Source: Gonatopus flavifemur (taxonomy: Eukaryota > Arthropoda > Insecta > Hymenoptera > Dryinidae). Taken from it: 64,000 nt of DNA. The notes under the pieces are model-generated. The model saw only the letters and a list, made by a program, of their open reading frames with translations, ran no database searches and was not told where the DNA came from. This document shows positions 1 through 11,228 of this stretch, piece by piece. Every line of letters starts with the position of its first letter. Positions within the stretch are counted from its first letter, which is position 1. The stretch spans positions 4,278,001-4,342,000 of the forward strand of contig JAFFJZ010000007.1 of the NCBI GenBank assembly GCA_018340375.1. The letters run 5' to 3'. Both the position numbers and the translations under genes were made by a program.

Positions 1-937
1 ATTCCGATGGAAAATTCACTTTCCCACATACAAGGTTGATAGTAGCATTGTCGAATTCCGCTTAGTTTTCGAGCTTTGTTGAGAAAAAACTAAAAGACGG
101 GCATTTTTACCCCATTTTGAAAAACGCAAGCCTGAATTCAATAGCACCTTGTGATTTTGTCATCTTCAGGTCACCAATGAACGGATGGAACAATAAAACT
201 CCTCGAACGCAATTGTTCCTAACTAAATCACATATCCAATAGCTTATTAAATCTTTGGAAGTAGCAATAGGCTGTAATTCTATCTATTCATATTATAAAA
301 CACTGACTTGAATTATTAGATTAGAATGAAACTGATCGTGGTGTTCAGTGACACTCACAAGTTATGCCTCGACAAATTATGCGAAAAACAGTTCTCTTCA
401 AATCAGATCATTATACTACATAATTCATATGTTTCAAATTCTTCATAGAACATCAGATGAAACTCAACTTCATGACGGGAGTCTATTGATAATGAAAGTT
501 ACATGAAGAAAAATTGCCAATTCATCTGTTTTCCAATCAAAAATTGTATTGAATTTAGCATAGCTTTATGAACAATTGAAAAAGTCGAATATTTTTTAAG
601 TGAAAGGAGTGACACCACTCAATTGTGAGATTTTGGAATTCAAATATCAAGCATTTGGAAGTCAGAGAAAAATGTGATGTTTTTTGAGGTGATTATCAAA
701 CATCAAACTTTCTCTGCAATTTTTGACTTTTGCATTGCTAACTCATAGATGCTCTCCACTGTGTGTCAGATGGAAGTTTAGGCTGTCCAGTTCACTCCAC
801 ATACTCAGAGTATCTAGCAATTGGGAATTCCGGGAAAATCGGGTATCAGGCGGGGATTTTCGAAAATCGAAGAAAATCGAGAATTAGTCGGGGATTTTCC
901 AAATTCCCCTCTCATGACACATCTTATTCGGAATCAT
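1..937. other. No gene seen
   Basis: No coding signal was recognised; short open frames here lack composition or motif support. A block near 820-905 with repeated 'gggattttc' steps resembles a block near 5850-5905, so it is probably part of an old dispersed repeat. Confidence 0.6.
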
Positions 938-1219
938 CCCAGTAAACATTTTTTCCTCGACATTTCAAAAATTCATTATGTTCTCTAAATGCTAACAGGA
1001 AGTTCTCTAATGCGTCGATTTCTGAAATCTTTTTGATGCCTTCCTGATGTAGTCTGGAAGTTATCAGAAAGTTCACTTGGATCACATCCTGATAACTTCC
1101 TGACCTCATGAGAATGGCATGAGAAAGATTTCCGAAATCGACGCATTAGAGAACTTTCTGTTCGCACTTAGAGAACATAATGAATGTTTGAAATGTTGAA
1201 GGGAAAAATGTTCACTGGG
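938..1219. repeat. Inverted-repeat miniature element, CCCAGT family
   Basis: The left end reads CCCAGTAAACATTTTT and the right end is its near complement (AAAAATGTTCACTGGG). The element is 282 bp, flanked on both sides by the dinucleotide AT, which fits a 2-bp target duplication. It has internal self-complementarity (GATGCGTCGATTTC-type arms). No protein is encoded. Related copies with the same ends lie at 4724-5018 and 35186-35472. Confidence 0.85.
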
Positions 1220-1625
1220 ATAAAGAATTTACCATACATTTCGAGAATAACTTCATTGCATGCTCAACCACGTAACACAGAATGTTTCAGTGACGTTCTC
1301 AGAATATTACACTTGAAATATGCAATATTCTGGAAATGACCTCAAGAATATTGTCAAAATGTCTTCAGCATTTCATATATCACCATCTTCTCTGACATTC
1401 TGCAGATATTCTGGAATATTACCGAGATCATTGAAGTAATAGTGAAGTGATATTATGAAATATTGCTAAGATCATCTCAGCAACATTTCATCCAGGAGAA
1501 ATCCAACAATTATGTATTTCAACAGATTCACAAAAAATTGATATATATATATATATAATACAATAAATATTAATTGTCCGAGATAAATCCAAGCAGAGCC
1601 TTCTGTTCCACGATTACGATATCTA
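1220..1625. other. No gene; AGAATATT-rich repeat remnant and TA microsatellite
   Basis: The stretch holds scattered AGAATATT/AATATTCT motifs like those inside the palindrome at 41441-41546, so it may be an old relative. A short (TA)n run lies at about 1542-1558. Nothing coding is seen. Confidence 0.5.
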
Positions 1626-1827
1626 CACTGAGAAAAAATGTAGTAGAGCCAACCGCATATGAGTTTGGATACGGCGAATCTCGCCGCGAGGTTGACTCAA
1701 CGGAATATCGATTGAAGTAAATGCTCATTCGGTCATTCCAATTGATATTCAGTTGAGTTAACCTTGCGGCGAGATTCACCGTATCCAAACTCATATGCGG
1801 TTGGCTCCACTACATTTTTTCTCAGTG
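1626..1827. repeat. Palindromic miniature element, CACTGAGAAAAAA ends
   Basis: Two arms of roughly 80-95 bp are almost perfect reverse complements (CACTGAGAAAAAATGTAG at the left, CTACATTTTTTCTCAGTG at the right). TA flanks both ends. The element is 202 bp and non-coding. A partial relative is seen near 53800-53896, ending CTTTTTCTCAGTG. Confidence 0.9.
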
Positions 1828-3165
1828 TACAATTCTATCATGCGGACAGATGCTTGCCTCGTACGTCACGTTTATCACACCATGCGTATCGTTCAACACG
1901 GATAACTACCGTTCTAAGCCGTTTCGATACATGAAGTGTTACGTTCATCTTCGACTTCAGTTTTTCGTCTCTTCTCTACATGCCGTACGACTTCAATTCT
2001 AGTGTTTCAAGTTTGAATCTCTTAAGGTGGCCACCTTTAACTACAACGTTTAATTGATAGACTATGAGACTCTTTTTCTTCGTGGGTGATGCGTAGATGG
2101 ATGTGTGGTAAGGTTTGAATTCTGGCCAGATTCAAAAGTTTGTGAGCCTATACTCAGATTATAATCGCGGTATCAACTCTTTGAGTTTGATTATTTGATT
2201 CTCACTTTATTTTGTGGAATAAATCGGTTTGGTTGAAATTCATTTACTTCCTTCCTTTGACCTCATTTGCATGTAATTATTGCTAAAGATCTACCTCATT
2301 ACATTGATATGAGCTGAAAATGCATTCCTTCAGAGTTTACTCCTATGAATGTTGCACAAGGCTGACCAGAATGAGCTGGTGAAAGAAAACTCAGATTGAA
2401 ATTGGAAAGGTTGCTCAGTTCCAGTGAGGCTTGAACCCGGGTTTTGCGAGTGAGGAACGTAGTCTGTATCACACCAGCGAATCTCCAATAATACCGTGAA
2501 CTAGGGTTACTTTGTAATACACGTCATGAACTCTGAATCGTTCCCTATGCGGTTGAGGTTTGTACCATTCCTTTTTCCCAGGAAAGATCAATTTCGAACA
2601 GATAAACCCTGTTGAAAAAACCAATGGATTCCAATAGATTCCGATACAACATGATTTTTTATTGGAAAATGATGTGCTTCTATCACAGCATTTATGATCA
2701 TGAAACGATGACAATTTGTTTGACAATTCATTCGCACTTACTGATGCAGTCCAATGAAAATATTTTGTAATATAGCGTTATTAAAAATAATATCCGATCG
2801 TACATAATTTGAAAGTCCTCGAATCTTATCCAGTCACCCATCAATAGTGATTCCCAATCAATCCCGATTGATGAACAAAATTTGGAAATTCTGTCATAAA
2901 GTAATTCATCAATTCTTATGGAACCCCCAATGAATACAGTTAGTATGGATGATCCACAATTGAATCAAATGTATACTATCAATGCAATTCCGATCATGAT
3001 CTCATGTTATGAATGAAGCGGATGAAATCCAATGCATTCTACTCAACTCTATTTTTGCGTTCCAGATCCACCTAATGGAATCCAATGGAATTCGTTGAAT
3101 CTTTTCAACAGAAAAAGCAAAATATATGTAAATAAACGTGGGAATACATGTCACAGAGTATCCCA
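1828..3165. other. No gene seen apart from a tRNA-like segment
   Basis: Apart from the tRNA-like stretch around 2414-2490 nothing is recognisable. A pair of oppositely placed short frames at 3002-3229 are shadows without support. Confidence 0.5.
2414..2490 (-). other. tRNA-like / pol III B-box-like segment
   Basis: On the minus strand GGTTCAAGCC (plus 2428-2437) matches the internal B box of tRNA-type promoters, and TGGTGTGATAC upstream (plus about 2467-2477) is a weak A-box match at plausible spacing. No convincing cloverleaf forms, so it is read as a tRNA-derived remnant and not a gene. Confidence 0.35.
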
Positions 3166-3200
3166 CACGGAAAAGAAATATCGTTGTCATAAAGATACTA

Positions 3201-4523
3201 CACTGAGAAAAAAATAAAAGTGCCATCAACCACCTAGTGTAGTTGAAAAATTTTTAAGTGAATCAATGAATTTTTCGTTGAAACGACTTGGAATTTGTAG
3301 AATCAACTACAACGCGTTTTTCAAACCTTCTTTCAATTGTTTCAAACCTATCACTTGATTGTATGAGCCAACGCGAATGAAATTCAAGGAATCAGAAAAA
3401 ATTCTATTCAAAATCGCAAGTAGTTGAGTCAACCTCCCAAGCAAGAAGTGAATCAACTCACGTGAACAGTTGCATGAACAAAGAATGTTTCCGTTTACAA
3501 ACTTCAGATCATTAATTGAATGAAAATAATTGATTATTCCAATTGATTCAATTGTTTGATTTAATGATACACCAGGAATTAATCAACATTATTCTCGAGT
3601 TCAGGGTATTCAGATGTCCAGTTGATTTTTTTTCTTTTCAATATATCCACAAAACATGACCACAGCATTTGCTTGAAAAGAATTTTACTTCCGTATTCAT
3701 TTTACATATTTTTCAATCTCAGGAGATATTCAATAGAAATAAATTTCAGAAGACACACTGAAGTATTTTATAACAATGTCTTTGAAATTGGTTTTTATTC
3801 CTAATGACGAGGTACAAGATACTAACAGGGTTTGGGAATGACTTGCATTCTGTGTCACGAGAATTGTATATCGTCGTATAGCTACGTCAGTTCAAGCGTG
3901 AATTTGATGAGGTTAGGTAGGCACGTAGGTAGGTAGGTTCGATTCTCGATTAGGGCTCCAAACTCTCTGTTCTGGCTGACAACCTGCTGTACTTCTTTAT
4001 CCGCCGTTGGTGGAGGAGAGAGAGTCTTCATCATCGGTAAAAGAACTCCCCTTCCATTAAATGGTTTGTGTAATCGAAATTTTTTATTTGTTTTTTCTCG
4101 TTATTTGTACATTGGACATCAAATACTATTGGATTCAATGAACTTTTTTGGAAATTTATTGCAACCGAGTGTAGAATTGATTCAACGACTCTTGAAAAAC
4201 GATTAAAAAGAAAATCTGAGTTGATTCAGAAATTTAAAAACTTGGGATCAATTGTTACGTGCATTTGACACAAAAATGTAAGATAGTATGTCAAGCACAT
4301 AATTAGTCTAAACAATTCTGTATCGTTTTATGTCAAATGTATTAAGATACTCGACGGAACCAATTTTTTATTGCTTCAACCATCCACGTAGTTGACTCAA
4401 CGGAGTCGGCCAACTTGGTGAATGATTTAATTCAACTTCCAGAGTTAGTTGAACGTATCTAACCTCCTGGCGTAGTTGAGTCAACTACATTTTTGTTGAG
4501 CTCACAAATTTTTTTTCTCAGTG
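3201..4523. mobile_element. Non-autonomous element, CACTGAGAAAAAAA ends
   Basis: The 1.32-kb element has ends CACTGAGAAAAAAA and TTTTTTTCTCAGTG, flanked by TA on each side, inserted in the GATACT(A) site of the CACGG element. GTTGACTCAACGG-type motifs link it to the small palindrome at 1626-1827. No transposase frame is present. It carries a tRNA-like segment near 3877-3947. Confidence 0.8.
3877..3947 (+). other. tRNA-like segment inside a DNA element
   Basis: TATAGCTACGTCAGTT (3877-3892) resembles an A box and GGTTCGATTCTC (3936-3947) is a good B-box match, 59 bp downstream. No stable acceptor stem was found. Similar A/B-like pairs occur in the elements at 36162-37214 and 37359-38475. Confidence 0.4.
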
Positions 4524-4638
4524 TATAATGGTTCGCTGTCAATACTATCCAAAGTGTAGGGATATCAGTATCATTGCCATGACAAAGCAGATTCTCTGAG
4601 GTACGATATAGATGGCTATGGTAATCATACATAGTCAT

Positions 4639-5092
4639 CCCTAGTAGCACAAGGATGTTTGGAATATTGTATAAATATCCATAGAATATCCAAATATGCG
4701 AAAATATTCTACGGATGTTCATACCCAGTGAACAATATGTTATCATCCGGAGCTCTTAAAGATCTCCTAAATATGTGTAAGAGGTCAGATAGAGTTCCAG
4801 AAGGTTAACATAAAGATATCAGAATGTTATCAGATGCGTCGATTCCTGAGGAAAATAAGAAATCGCCAGAATGTTATCCAAATCTTGTTATCTTTGAGAG
4901 GATTTTTTTTCTGAGATCTCAGGAAAATGATACCATTCAGACATCAATATGATAACATTGACAGAGCTTCTTCAAAAGACCTCCTAAAGAGCTCTTCCTC
5001 TCATGAGTGTTCACTGGGTAGAACATTCGAAACGTATCGACATATTCTGTGCATATTCATAGAATATTCCAAATATTCTTGTGCTATTTGGG
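4639..5092. mobile_element. Inverted-repeat element, CCCTAGTAGCACAAGG ends
   Basis: Left end CCCTAGTAGCACAAGG and right end CTTGTGCTATTTGGG are complementary with few mismatches, and AT flanks both sides. Its ~157-bp core contains GGAATATT repeats and is interrupted by the CCCAGT-family element at 4724-5018. The palindrome at 41441-41546 has the same TAGCACAA end motif. Confidence 0.75.
4724..5018. repeat. CCCAGTGAACA miniature element, nested
   Basis: Ends CCCAGTGAACA and TGTTCACTGGG, 295 bp, flanked by TA on both sides. It aligns over most of its length with the oppositely oriented copy at 35186-35472 (shared GATAACATTCTGAT-type motifs and GATGCATCGATT-like core). It is the youngest layer of this nest. 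Confidence 0.9.
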
Positions 5093-5233
5093 ATGCGGTG
5101 GATGGTCGATGTATCAATCTGGATGGATGGTTAACTATCTATATCGTTATTATAACGATACAGTATTGCCTCTACAGCTATCGCTCCTTACCTAATTTCA
5201 GATTGTTACAATTTACAGATTTTTCTTTCCATG

Positions 5234-5929
5234 CTGCAATCCTCAGCAATCCCAGTTCACGGTATTCTCTTGGAAGGAGGAAAGAATTGATGAGAAATCA
5301 TAATTTTCCCATGAATTCAGTTTCTAAAATTCTGAAATTGAAGCTAGAATTAAGCTTTGAATATGGAATTGGAGTTGCAAATGATTCCTCGAAATCATGC
5401 GAACGATTATGAACATATTAACCTACAAATGACAACAATTTTGAAAACTCGATCCCTCATGTTTAGGAATACGTTTTGAGCTTTGGGTTTATGCTTAGAG
5501 CATCACCCTCGCAGTGCACTTTATGACCGCAAATTTGAAATTTGTAATCATTGCTTAGTTGTACCACGTAAGAAGAAGACTACGTAGCAAAATTTTATCC
5601 GTTCTCTGATGCTCTATCGCCCTTGAGTTACAGCAAACATTATTAATCTATGAGTCGATACATTCAAATCAAATATACTCAAGTCTGATGTTTTGTTCCG
5701 CTAGTAATTATATGTACATTATGGATATAGTATGACAAAATAAATTTCAAAGTCATTGCTGGGGTGATCATGTATTCGTTCAATGCATTATCTTTTCAAA
5801 TGATTATTCATTTGGGAACTGCATGTGATATATATATTCCTTTCCGGAACTCCCATAAAAATTTCGGGGAAAAAGTCGGGAATCAGTCACGGATTTTTTG
5901 AAGAGGAAATACTAGACACTCTGGACACT
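5234..5929. other. No gene seen
   Basis: No motif, splice-like structure or repeat end could be supported. A block near 5850-5905 resembles 820-905. Confidence 0.5.
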
Positions 5930-6010
5930 GACCTTTTTGATAAACCAATATAGTGGACTCAGTATGGCGTCAAATGTCATCAGGGGATGATTGCGGAGAA
6001 GTCATTTAGT

Positions 6011-6304
6011 CCCTAGTAGAAATTTTGGATGGGAAAATACCAGGGCCTGACGAGGCATGCCTGGTTTCCTATTAGGTTCTCATCAGGTTTCATTACGGTT
6101 TTCCCTATTTTGCTCGATTTTAAGGAAATCTCATCCGAACCCTATTGTCCCCCTGCTTTACAACCCTATTTGAATCCTTTTAGGGAAATCAGATAAGTCC
6201 CTTTTCAAGGCCCCATAAGATTTCCCTTATTCACGGTTCCCGGATTCTAACCTGATCAGGATCTTATCAAAAATAGGGAACGCGTGATCAAATTTCTACT
6301 AGGG
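6011..6304. repeat. Miniature element, CCCTAGTAGAAATT ends
   Basis: The left end CCCTAGTAGAAATTT and right end AAATTTCTACTAGGG are perfect complements over at least 15 bp. GT flanks both sides. Length is 294 bp. A reverse-oriented partial relative lies at 24713-24950, sharing CCTGATCAGGTTAGAAT. Confidence 0.9.
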
Positions 6305-6344
6305 GTAGATTATCTATCACAATAAAAAGTGAAATTCACTTCAA

Positions 6345-6629
6345 CCCTCTAGGGATACACTTATAGTTTCCTCATACATGGGATGCACTGGGTTAGTTTG
6401 ACCCAAGTGTTTTTTGATCGCTCATATCTCGACTTTAAAACATTGTAGAGCAATGTTTTATTTCTTCAAATTCATCGCCAAAGTCTGCAGAATACGAATT
6501 CGGAACTTGTTTTGCTCTACAGTCAATATTGTTTCCAATATATGAAGAAATTTAAAGGTGCTTTTCCAGAGATATAGAACTTTTCGGAATGAACGATGGG
6601 TCATTTTGACCCAGTGTACCCCCAGAGGG
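6345..6629. repeat. piggyBac-like miniature element
   Basis: Ends CCCTCTAGGGATACAC and GTGTACCCCCAGAGGG are imperfect complements, each followed inside by a GGGTTAGTTTGACCC-like block. The right flank is TTAA and the left flank TCAA, a one-base departure. CCCTCT ends plus TTAA are typical of piggyBac-group elements. Non-coding, 285 bp. Confidence 0.75.
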
Positions 6630-6652
6630 TTAATTTCCGAATGTCAGCTTAT

Positions 6653-7075
6653 TCCAGGAAAAAATAATCCATATATGGTTGTATACGAGCGTATATAAAT
6701 CATATATGGCACACATATGAACACGTATGGAATACATATGAACATATATAAACATATATGTGATCATATATGAGCATATATTGATTTCCGCCATATATGA
6801 TCATGTATGAATGAGACTTTACGTAGCCATATGTGATCATATTCAATCATACATTATTCTATGTATATATCCATATTTGAAAAAAAATATTCCACCATAT
6901 TTTATGGAACACTATGAAAACCCGAAGGAGAGAGAAATGGGATCAATGCTGATAGATTCCCCGCTTTCGTTTATGTCGATATATGAGCATATATGACCAT
7001 TATCCATATACGGATGCATATATGAATGCATACGTGAATTCATATATGGGGCGAAATATGAAATTTTTCCTCCCG
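6653..7075. repeat. CATATATG-rich repeat block
   Basis: The 8-bp palindrome CATATATG and near variants occur many times on this stretch, in both phases. The ends AGGAAAAAATAATCC and a TTTTTCCT near 7070 are weakly complementary, so it could be a further miniature element. Confidence 0.55.
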
Positions 7076-7389
7076 TGATTTTAAGATGCAGTCAAAACCA
7101 GCCCTTTTTCAACTGAAAGTAGGCACGAAAAAATAACTGCTGATACAATGGAAAACACAGAATTTCAGTCAAGTTTTCAAGTAAGATGCAGCCACATTCA
7201 GTCTGACTTTTCACTGTGATCCACAGAGATTCACGATTTTGTAATCGGTCAGTATCAGGGGGTCTTCCTGGTGACTGATTAAGAATTCGGAGTCAGATTT
7301 TGAGAGTTCGAAATGGCAGATGCAATATAGTGACCAACAGATTCTAAGCGGCCTGATTCGCTCTGAACTAGCTCATTGGGGGTTCCTTG

Positions 7390-8350
7390 AACTCAAAACC
7401 ACTCACAACATGATATTTCGAGTAGTTTGGGTTCCACACTCTTCACAGGAGAAAACATAAGGTGAATCATTCTCAAGATAATGATCCCAACTTTCTGTAG
7501 GAAGATCTGGGGTAGGTCGTACAAGCTCCAGTTTGCCAGAAATTCTAAGGCATTTCGAAGAATAATTTGGAAACAGTTTGCGTCTCCAAAGCTGAAATTT
7601 CATGGGGCGTCGAGCGGCAGCGTCAACATTGGAAGAAAAGGGAGGTCCGATCGGTTCTCTTTTTTCTTCCAATGTTGACGCTGCCGCCATGAAATGTCAG
7701 CTTAACTATCCAATTGAAAGGAATGCAGCGTCAGTTTTTTCATAAAGATACCAATCCACCCTGAATGACGGTGAAGGGTAGTTAGTGGAGATCAAGTATT
7801 TCAAATGCGTCAAGGAATGTCAATATTATGTTCCAATTGGTGTAGGTTCCTAAATCCGCCCTAGAAAAAAATGCAGAGTTAATATGTCTTGAAGTTAATG
7901 ATTCACCCCTCTCCCTTCCCACACAGGAGTTCAGAGTAGATCGTGAAAGCTTCAGGTTTCCAGATATTCTAAGGCACTTCAAGATTTGATCTGGAAACAC
8001 TTTTGGTTCCCAATTTTCCATTGACCGAAATACGGGGTCATTTATTTTTCATGAAAGTAAAGATTCAGAAGGACAAAGGGTTAATGTTAGAGGTCAAGTC
8101 TCTCAGATACCCATGTGGGAGGAATGCCCAAAACTATACATAATAAAATTTTATACATTTTTTGAATTTTTTTTTCACATGATTAGGTCGAAAGACTTTG
8201 GAATATATTTGGATTGGTTTGGGTTCTTAGACTTCCCATTGGAAAAATAATAAGGTGAATTCATTTTGGAAATAATGATTCAACCCCCATAAAGGGTGAA
8301 GGGTAGGTCGTGGTAACTCATCGACCTCCCATTTTGATTTAGCGACTTCG
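7390..8350. repeat. Diverged tandem block, unit about 420 bp
   Basis: Similar strings recur in order: ATTCTAAGGCATTTCGAAG near 7541 and ATTCTAAGGCACTTCAAG near 7966; AAGGTGAATCATTCTCAAG near 7459 and AAGGTGAATTCATTTTGG near 8252. They suggest two to three old copies of a unit within the fold-back region. The frames crossing it are not convincing. Confidence 0.5.
7589..7703. repeat. Palindromic miniature element, GTCAACATTGGAAG core
   Basis: Near-perfect palindrome: AAGCTGAAATTTCATGG at the left and CCATGAAATGTCAGCTT at the right, with GTCAACATTGGAAG / CTTCCAATGTTGAC arms around a GGTCCGATCGG centre. TTAA follows on the right. The element at 62224-62344 shares the core. Confidence 0.8.
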
Positions 8351-8790
8351 AGAAGCCCGAATGATGAGCCAATCCCTAATGAAAATTCTAAAGTGAACAA
8401 AGCGGGTGTTGAACCAAATTAAGCGCGGAAATGTTCCAATTTCCTCCTAAATCACGCCTAGATGACTCTTAGATTACGCTTCTGAAGTGCTTTCGTCGTG
8501 TTTCAACGCTTCAGTTTCACCAGGGGTTCAAAGCGAATTGGGCTGTTTGGAGTCTGGTGGTCGTCATATTGCATCCACCATTTCGAACTTTCACAAACTG
8601 ACTAAATTTTTAACCACCCACCCGGAAGACCCCCTGATACTGACCCATTCCGAAATCGTCGAGCTCTGTAAATAACCCACTATTTCACTTCTCCGCAATG
8701 GTTCCCCGATGACTTTTGACGCCATACTGGGTCCGATATATTGTGTCAAGTGAATTGGACCCTCTAAGCTTCCATATGACACCTTAATTA

Positions 8791-9187
8791 TGGTGTGGAG
8801 ATGAATTATCACTTGTCAAGATCTTTTCCACACTCATAATTACGGGTTTCCTCAATGTCTTCGGTGCACAACAAGTTTCATCAATGTATTGGACATTTCC
8901 CGTTCCAATTAAGTGATGTGGAACAATTTTTGAATAATTGACATAGGTGCTTATGACTCACGTATCTCTTTGCGAGCTGAATGATTCATTGAATGAATCA
9001 ATCATCTTCAAAACTCACAGATATTTGATGTGAAAAATTCACATTCAAAAACATCAGATTGAGAAGTTTCAAGAAGATATGATATGATGTACAATTCTCA
9101 CAGTGCAGCAGGAAAATACCTTCCAGTGAATTATGACATGAGGAACATTTTTTAATGTAATATTATTATCCAAATTTCATGATTTAC
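8791..9187. other. No gene seen
   Basis: No supported feature. This stretch would be intronic or downstream if the candidate exon at 9188-9532 is real. Confidence 0.4.
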
Positions 9188-9532
9188 TGTTTTGAAAGTT
9201 TCAGTGACATTACGTACTGAATCATTGGAGATGCTTTTAGCCAAGTGGTCTGCAGATAATCCTTCTCGATATTCATGATGATCTGTTGTACTCGTTGCTT
9301 TATCCACACTACTTCCTGTGGCATGCATCGCACTGAAGGAACCACAATGAGAGACTGTGCTCGGGAGAGGAGTTTCAGCTGATAAAGGGGTTCCGGTTTC
9401 ATCATATCCGTACCCAGTCCGACTACTTTCAGCTCCACCAACATCCTCGTCATCATCGTCGTCTTCTCTACCGCTATGCCACCAAGCGACACACCACATC
9501 TTCAACCAATTCCAAGAGAATGGTCTATATTT
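9188..9532 (-). CDS. Candidate exon of an unidentified host gene
   Basis: On the minus strand a 345-nt stretch (115 codons, phase 0 at both ends) is preceded by a TTCCAG acceptor (plus 9533-9538) and followed by a GTAAAT donor (plus 9182-9187). The peptide begins near KYRPFSWNWLKMWCV, then has an acidic run (REDDDDDED), then a Ser/Thr/Gly-rich part rich in TSS, STV and TSTTD and no hydrophobic domain. Codon-like composition and lack of resemblance to any element here suggest host sequence. A possible short upstream exon (9576-9603, ending at CAG/GTATG) would imply a 43-nt intron, which is very short. Family not recognised; a processed fragment or chance frame is possible. Confidence 0.4.
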
Positions 9533-9628
9533 CTGGAAATATGCAATATTAAGGCACTGTTATTCAACTTCATACCTGTGTAACATGAGCAAAAAGAGTT
9601 TCCCTACGCGACAGGTTTCATAAACATA

Positions 9629-9859
9629 CACGGAGAAAATTTTGTAGTAAAAATTAACATATTTATATCGTAGCCGTGGGATATACTTCATTGTGGCGGA
9701 AAAAATCATGAGTATGCGACAGATTACCACAACTCTTCTTGAATTCAATATGCAGGGTAATAAGAGAATACAAAGTAATAGTTCCTATCGTCATCATCGA
9801 GTATATCCCACGGGTACGATACTGTGTCTAATAATCTTTGATATAAACTTTTCTCTGTG
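9629..9859. repeat. Miniature element, CACGGAGAAAA ends
   Basis: Left CACGGAGAAAATTTTGTAG, right CTTTTCTCTGTG, TA on both sides, 231 bp. The two inner GTGGGATATAC / GTATATCCCAC blocks form a stem. It is the same length class and end type as 44325-44555. Confidence 0.8.
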
Positions 9860-10501
9860 TATAAGGGTTCACAAGTTTAATGCTCAGGTAGGAATTATGT
9901 TTCATTCCTACCAAATTCCTATCATCTGATACTATTAATGGATTTTTTTAAATAAAATTCGTTCTTAGGTTCATTTGTCATGAATATAGGGGATAAATTT
10001 GGTGATTTGACAGATTATTATTACCAAATCTTATTCAACAGATTTCGTCAAAATGATTACGTCTTACATTTTGAGACTGATTGATGGAATACAAGTTTCT
10101 ATATGACAATCACGAAGCGCGAATATGTAAAAACTAGGAGGAGATTTCATGATTATTTCACTTCATCATTCTGCTGTCCTTTAATTTCCCAACTTTTAGT
10201 TATTCCCGAGGAATCCAATTGATCAACTCGAAATACATATGTTGCCTCATTTACGAATATAAAGGACCCATTGTGGAACTTGATATAGAGATAAGCAAAT
10301 ACAATTTTTCCAATCCAACAAATATGTGTCAGAAAAGTTCAAACAGCGGATTAAAATCGTAGATCGATCATACATATCCGTTCTACCATTCCCCTTATTC
10401 ACATAATATCCCATATCTCAAACAGCTGTTCATGACGCAAGGAGTTACGAAAGATTTAGAGATAATAATATAAGAATTGAGTCTATTAGAGTCCTCATAT
10501 T
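9860..10501. other. No gene seen
   Basis: AT-rich, no motif or repeat end supported. If the two candidate exons belong together, this is intron. Confidence 0.4.
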
Positions 10502-10689
10502 CACTGTTAGAAAAATCTGTCTTAAACTTAACAATAATATTATGAAGTTTTTTACATATACATTTTATTAAATTTCATACGGAATTTTTTATGAAATTTC
10601 ATACAACGTTTCGTATGAAATTTAATAAAATGTTTATGTAAAAAACTTCATAATAGTATTGTCAAGTTTAAGACATTTTTCTAACAGTG
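10502..10689. repeat. Palindromic miniature element, CACTGTTAGAAAAAT ends
   Basis: Left CACTGTTAGAAAAAT and right ATTTTTCTAACAGTG are perfect complements; the arms continue through TTAAACTT..ATTATGAAG and leave only a short centre. TT flanks both sides. 188 bp, non-coding. Confidence 0.9.
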
Positions 10690-11052
10690 TTCCACGTCAT
10701 CACCTCCTGCTCGCAGAGGAAGGATGTAGGAAAATTACTACACTTTACCATAAAATAGGGACTGAATCAATTGTCAGTGTATGTATTATGTTTTGTCATT
10801 AAAATGACTATACTCTCTACCAATGAATGACAGAACTCTGTCACCCTTCACTAGGAAGTACAATGATTTTGATCACAAAATATACTACATAACCACACAA
10901 TGTGATTTTGTCCCCACTTTACTGTAGAGTCTAGTAATTTTTCAGACAACTTCCCTCTGCCTTTGCATTGTCATGACAATCACTGAATTCACAATCAAAC
11001 TTCACAATTCCAGTGGCAACATTGACTATCAACTTGGTAATAATTTTTTACC
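10690..11052. other. No gene seen
   Basis: Nothing recognised between the palindromic element and the candidate exon. Confidence 0.4.
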
Positions 11053-11217
11053 GAACTTGCATGCACTGTGCATTGTCTGATCACGAATACATATTACTAC
11101 TGCGTCTCCCATCGCTACTTCTGTCTGTATACCATAGTCTGTTTTCATTTCAACAACTTCTGCAACATGATGCGCATCATCATCTTTGTCGTATACAAGT
11201 GGCTCTGCATTGCTCAT
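11053..11217 (-). CDS. Candidate 5' coding exon of an unidentified host gene
   Basis: A minus-strand ATG opens a 55-codon frame starting MSNAEPLVYDKDDD and ending at TTCG followed by GTAAAA, a good donor. The peptide is hydrophilic, has acidic runs and a Cys near the end, and shows no resemblance to the transposon proteins of this window. It lies upstream, on the same strand, of the candidate exon at 9188-9532. The phases (1 after this exon) do not join directly to the short exon proposed at 9576, so at least one further exon would be needed. No family recognised. A chance frame cannot be excluded. Confidence 0.35.
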
Positions 11218-11228
11218 GTGCCATTTGA

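Larger units (their letters stand above)
3166..5233. mobile_element. CACGG-type miniature element, interrupted by other elements
   Basis: The left end (CACGGAAAAGAAATATCG) and inner sequence (GGTATCAGTATC, GATATAGATGGC, CGATACAGTATTG) align in order with the compact copy at 43244-43473. Here the element is split by two insertions, 3201-4523 and 4639-5092. Removing them rejoins the shared sequence in the right order. The right end (TTTCTTTCCATG) is degraded. Left flank is CA, right flank CT, so the duplication is no longer perfect. Confidence 0.7.
5930..8790. repeat. Decayed fold-back region
   Basis: Inverted matches frame the region. The block around 5950-5998 (ACTCAGTATGGCGTCAAA) is complementary to 8690-8745, and 7245-7345 (CAGTATCAGGGGGTCTTCC) is complementary to 8550-8650. 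The left arm is interrupted by the elements at 6011-6304, 6345-6629 and possibly 6653-7075. No transposase was seen and the outer limits are approximate. Confidence 0.6.

Noticed and set aside
4927..5412. 161-codon plus-strand frame
   Set aside because: It crosses the ends of three different inverted-repeat elements, so it cannot be an ancestral gene.
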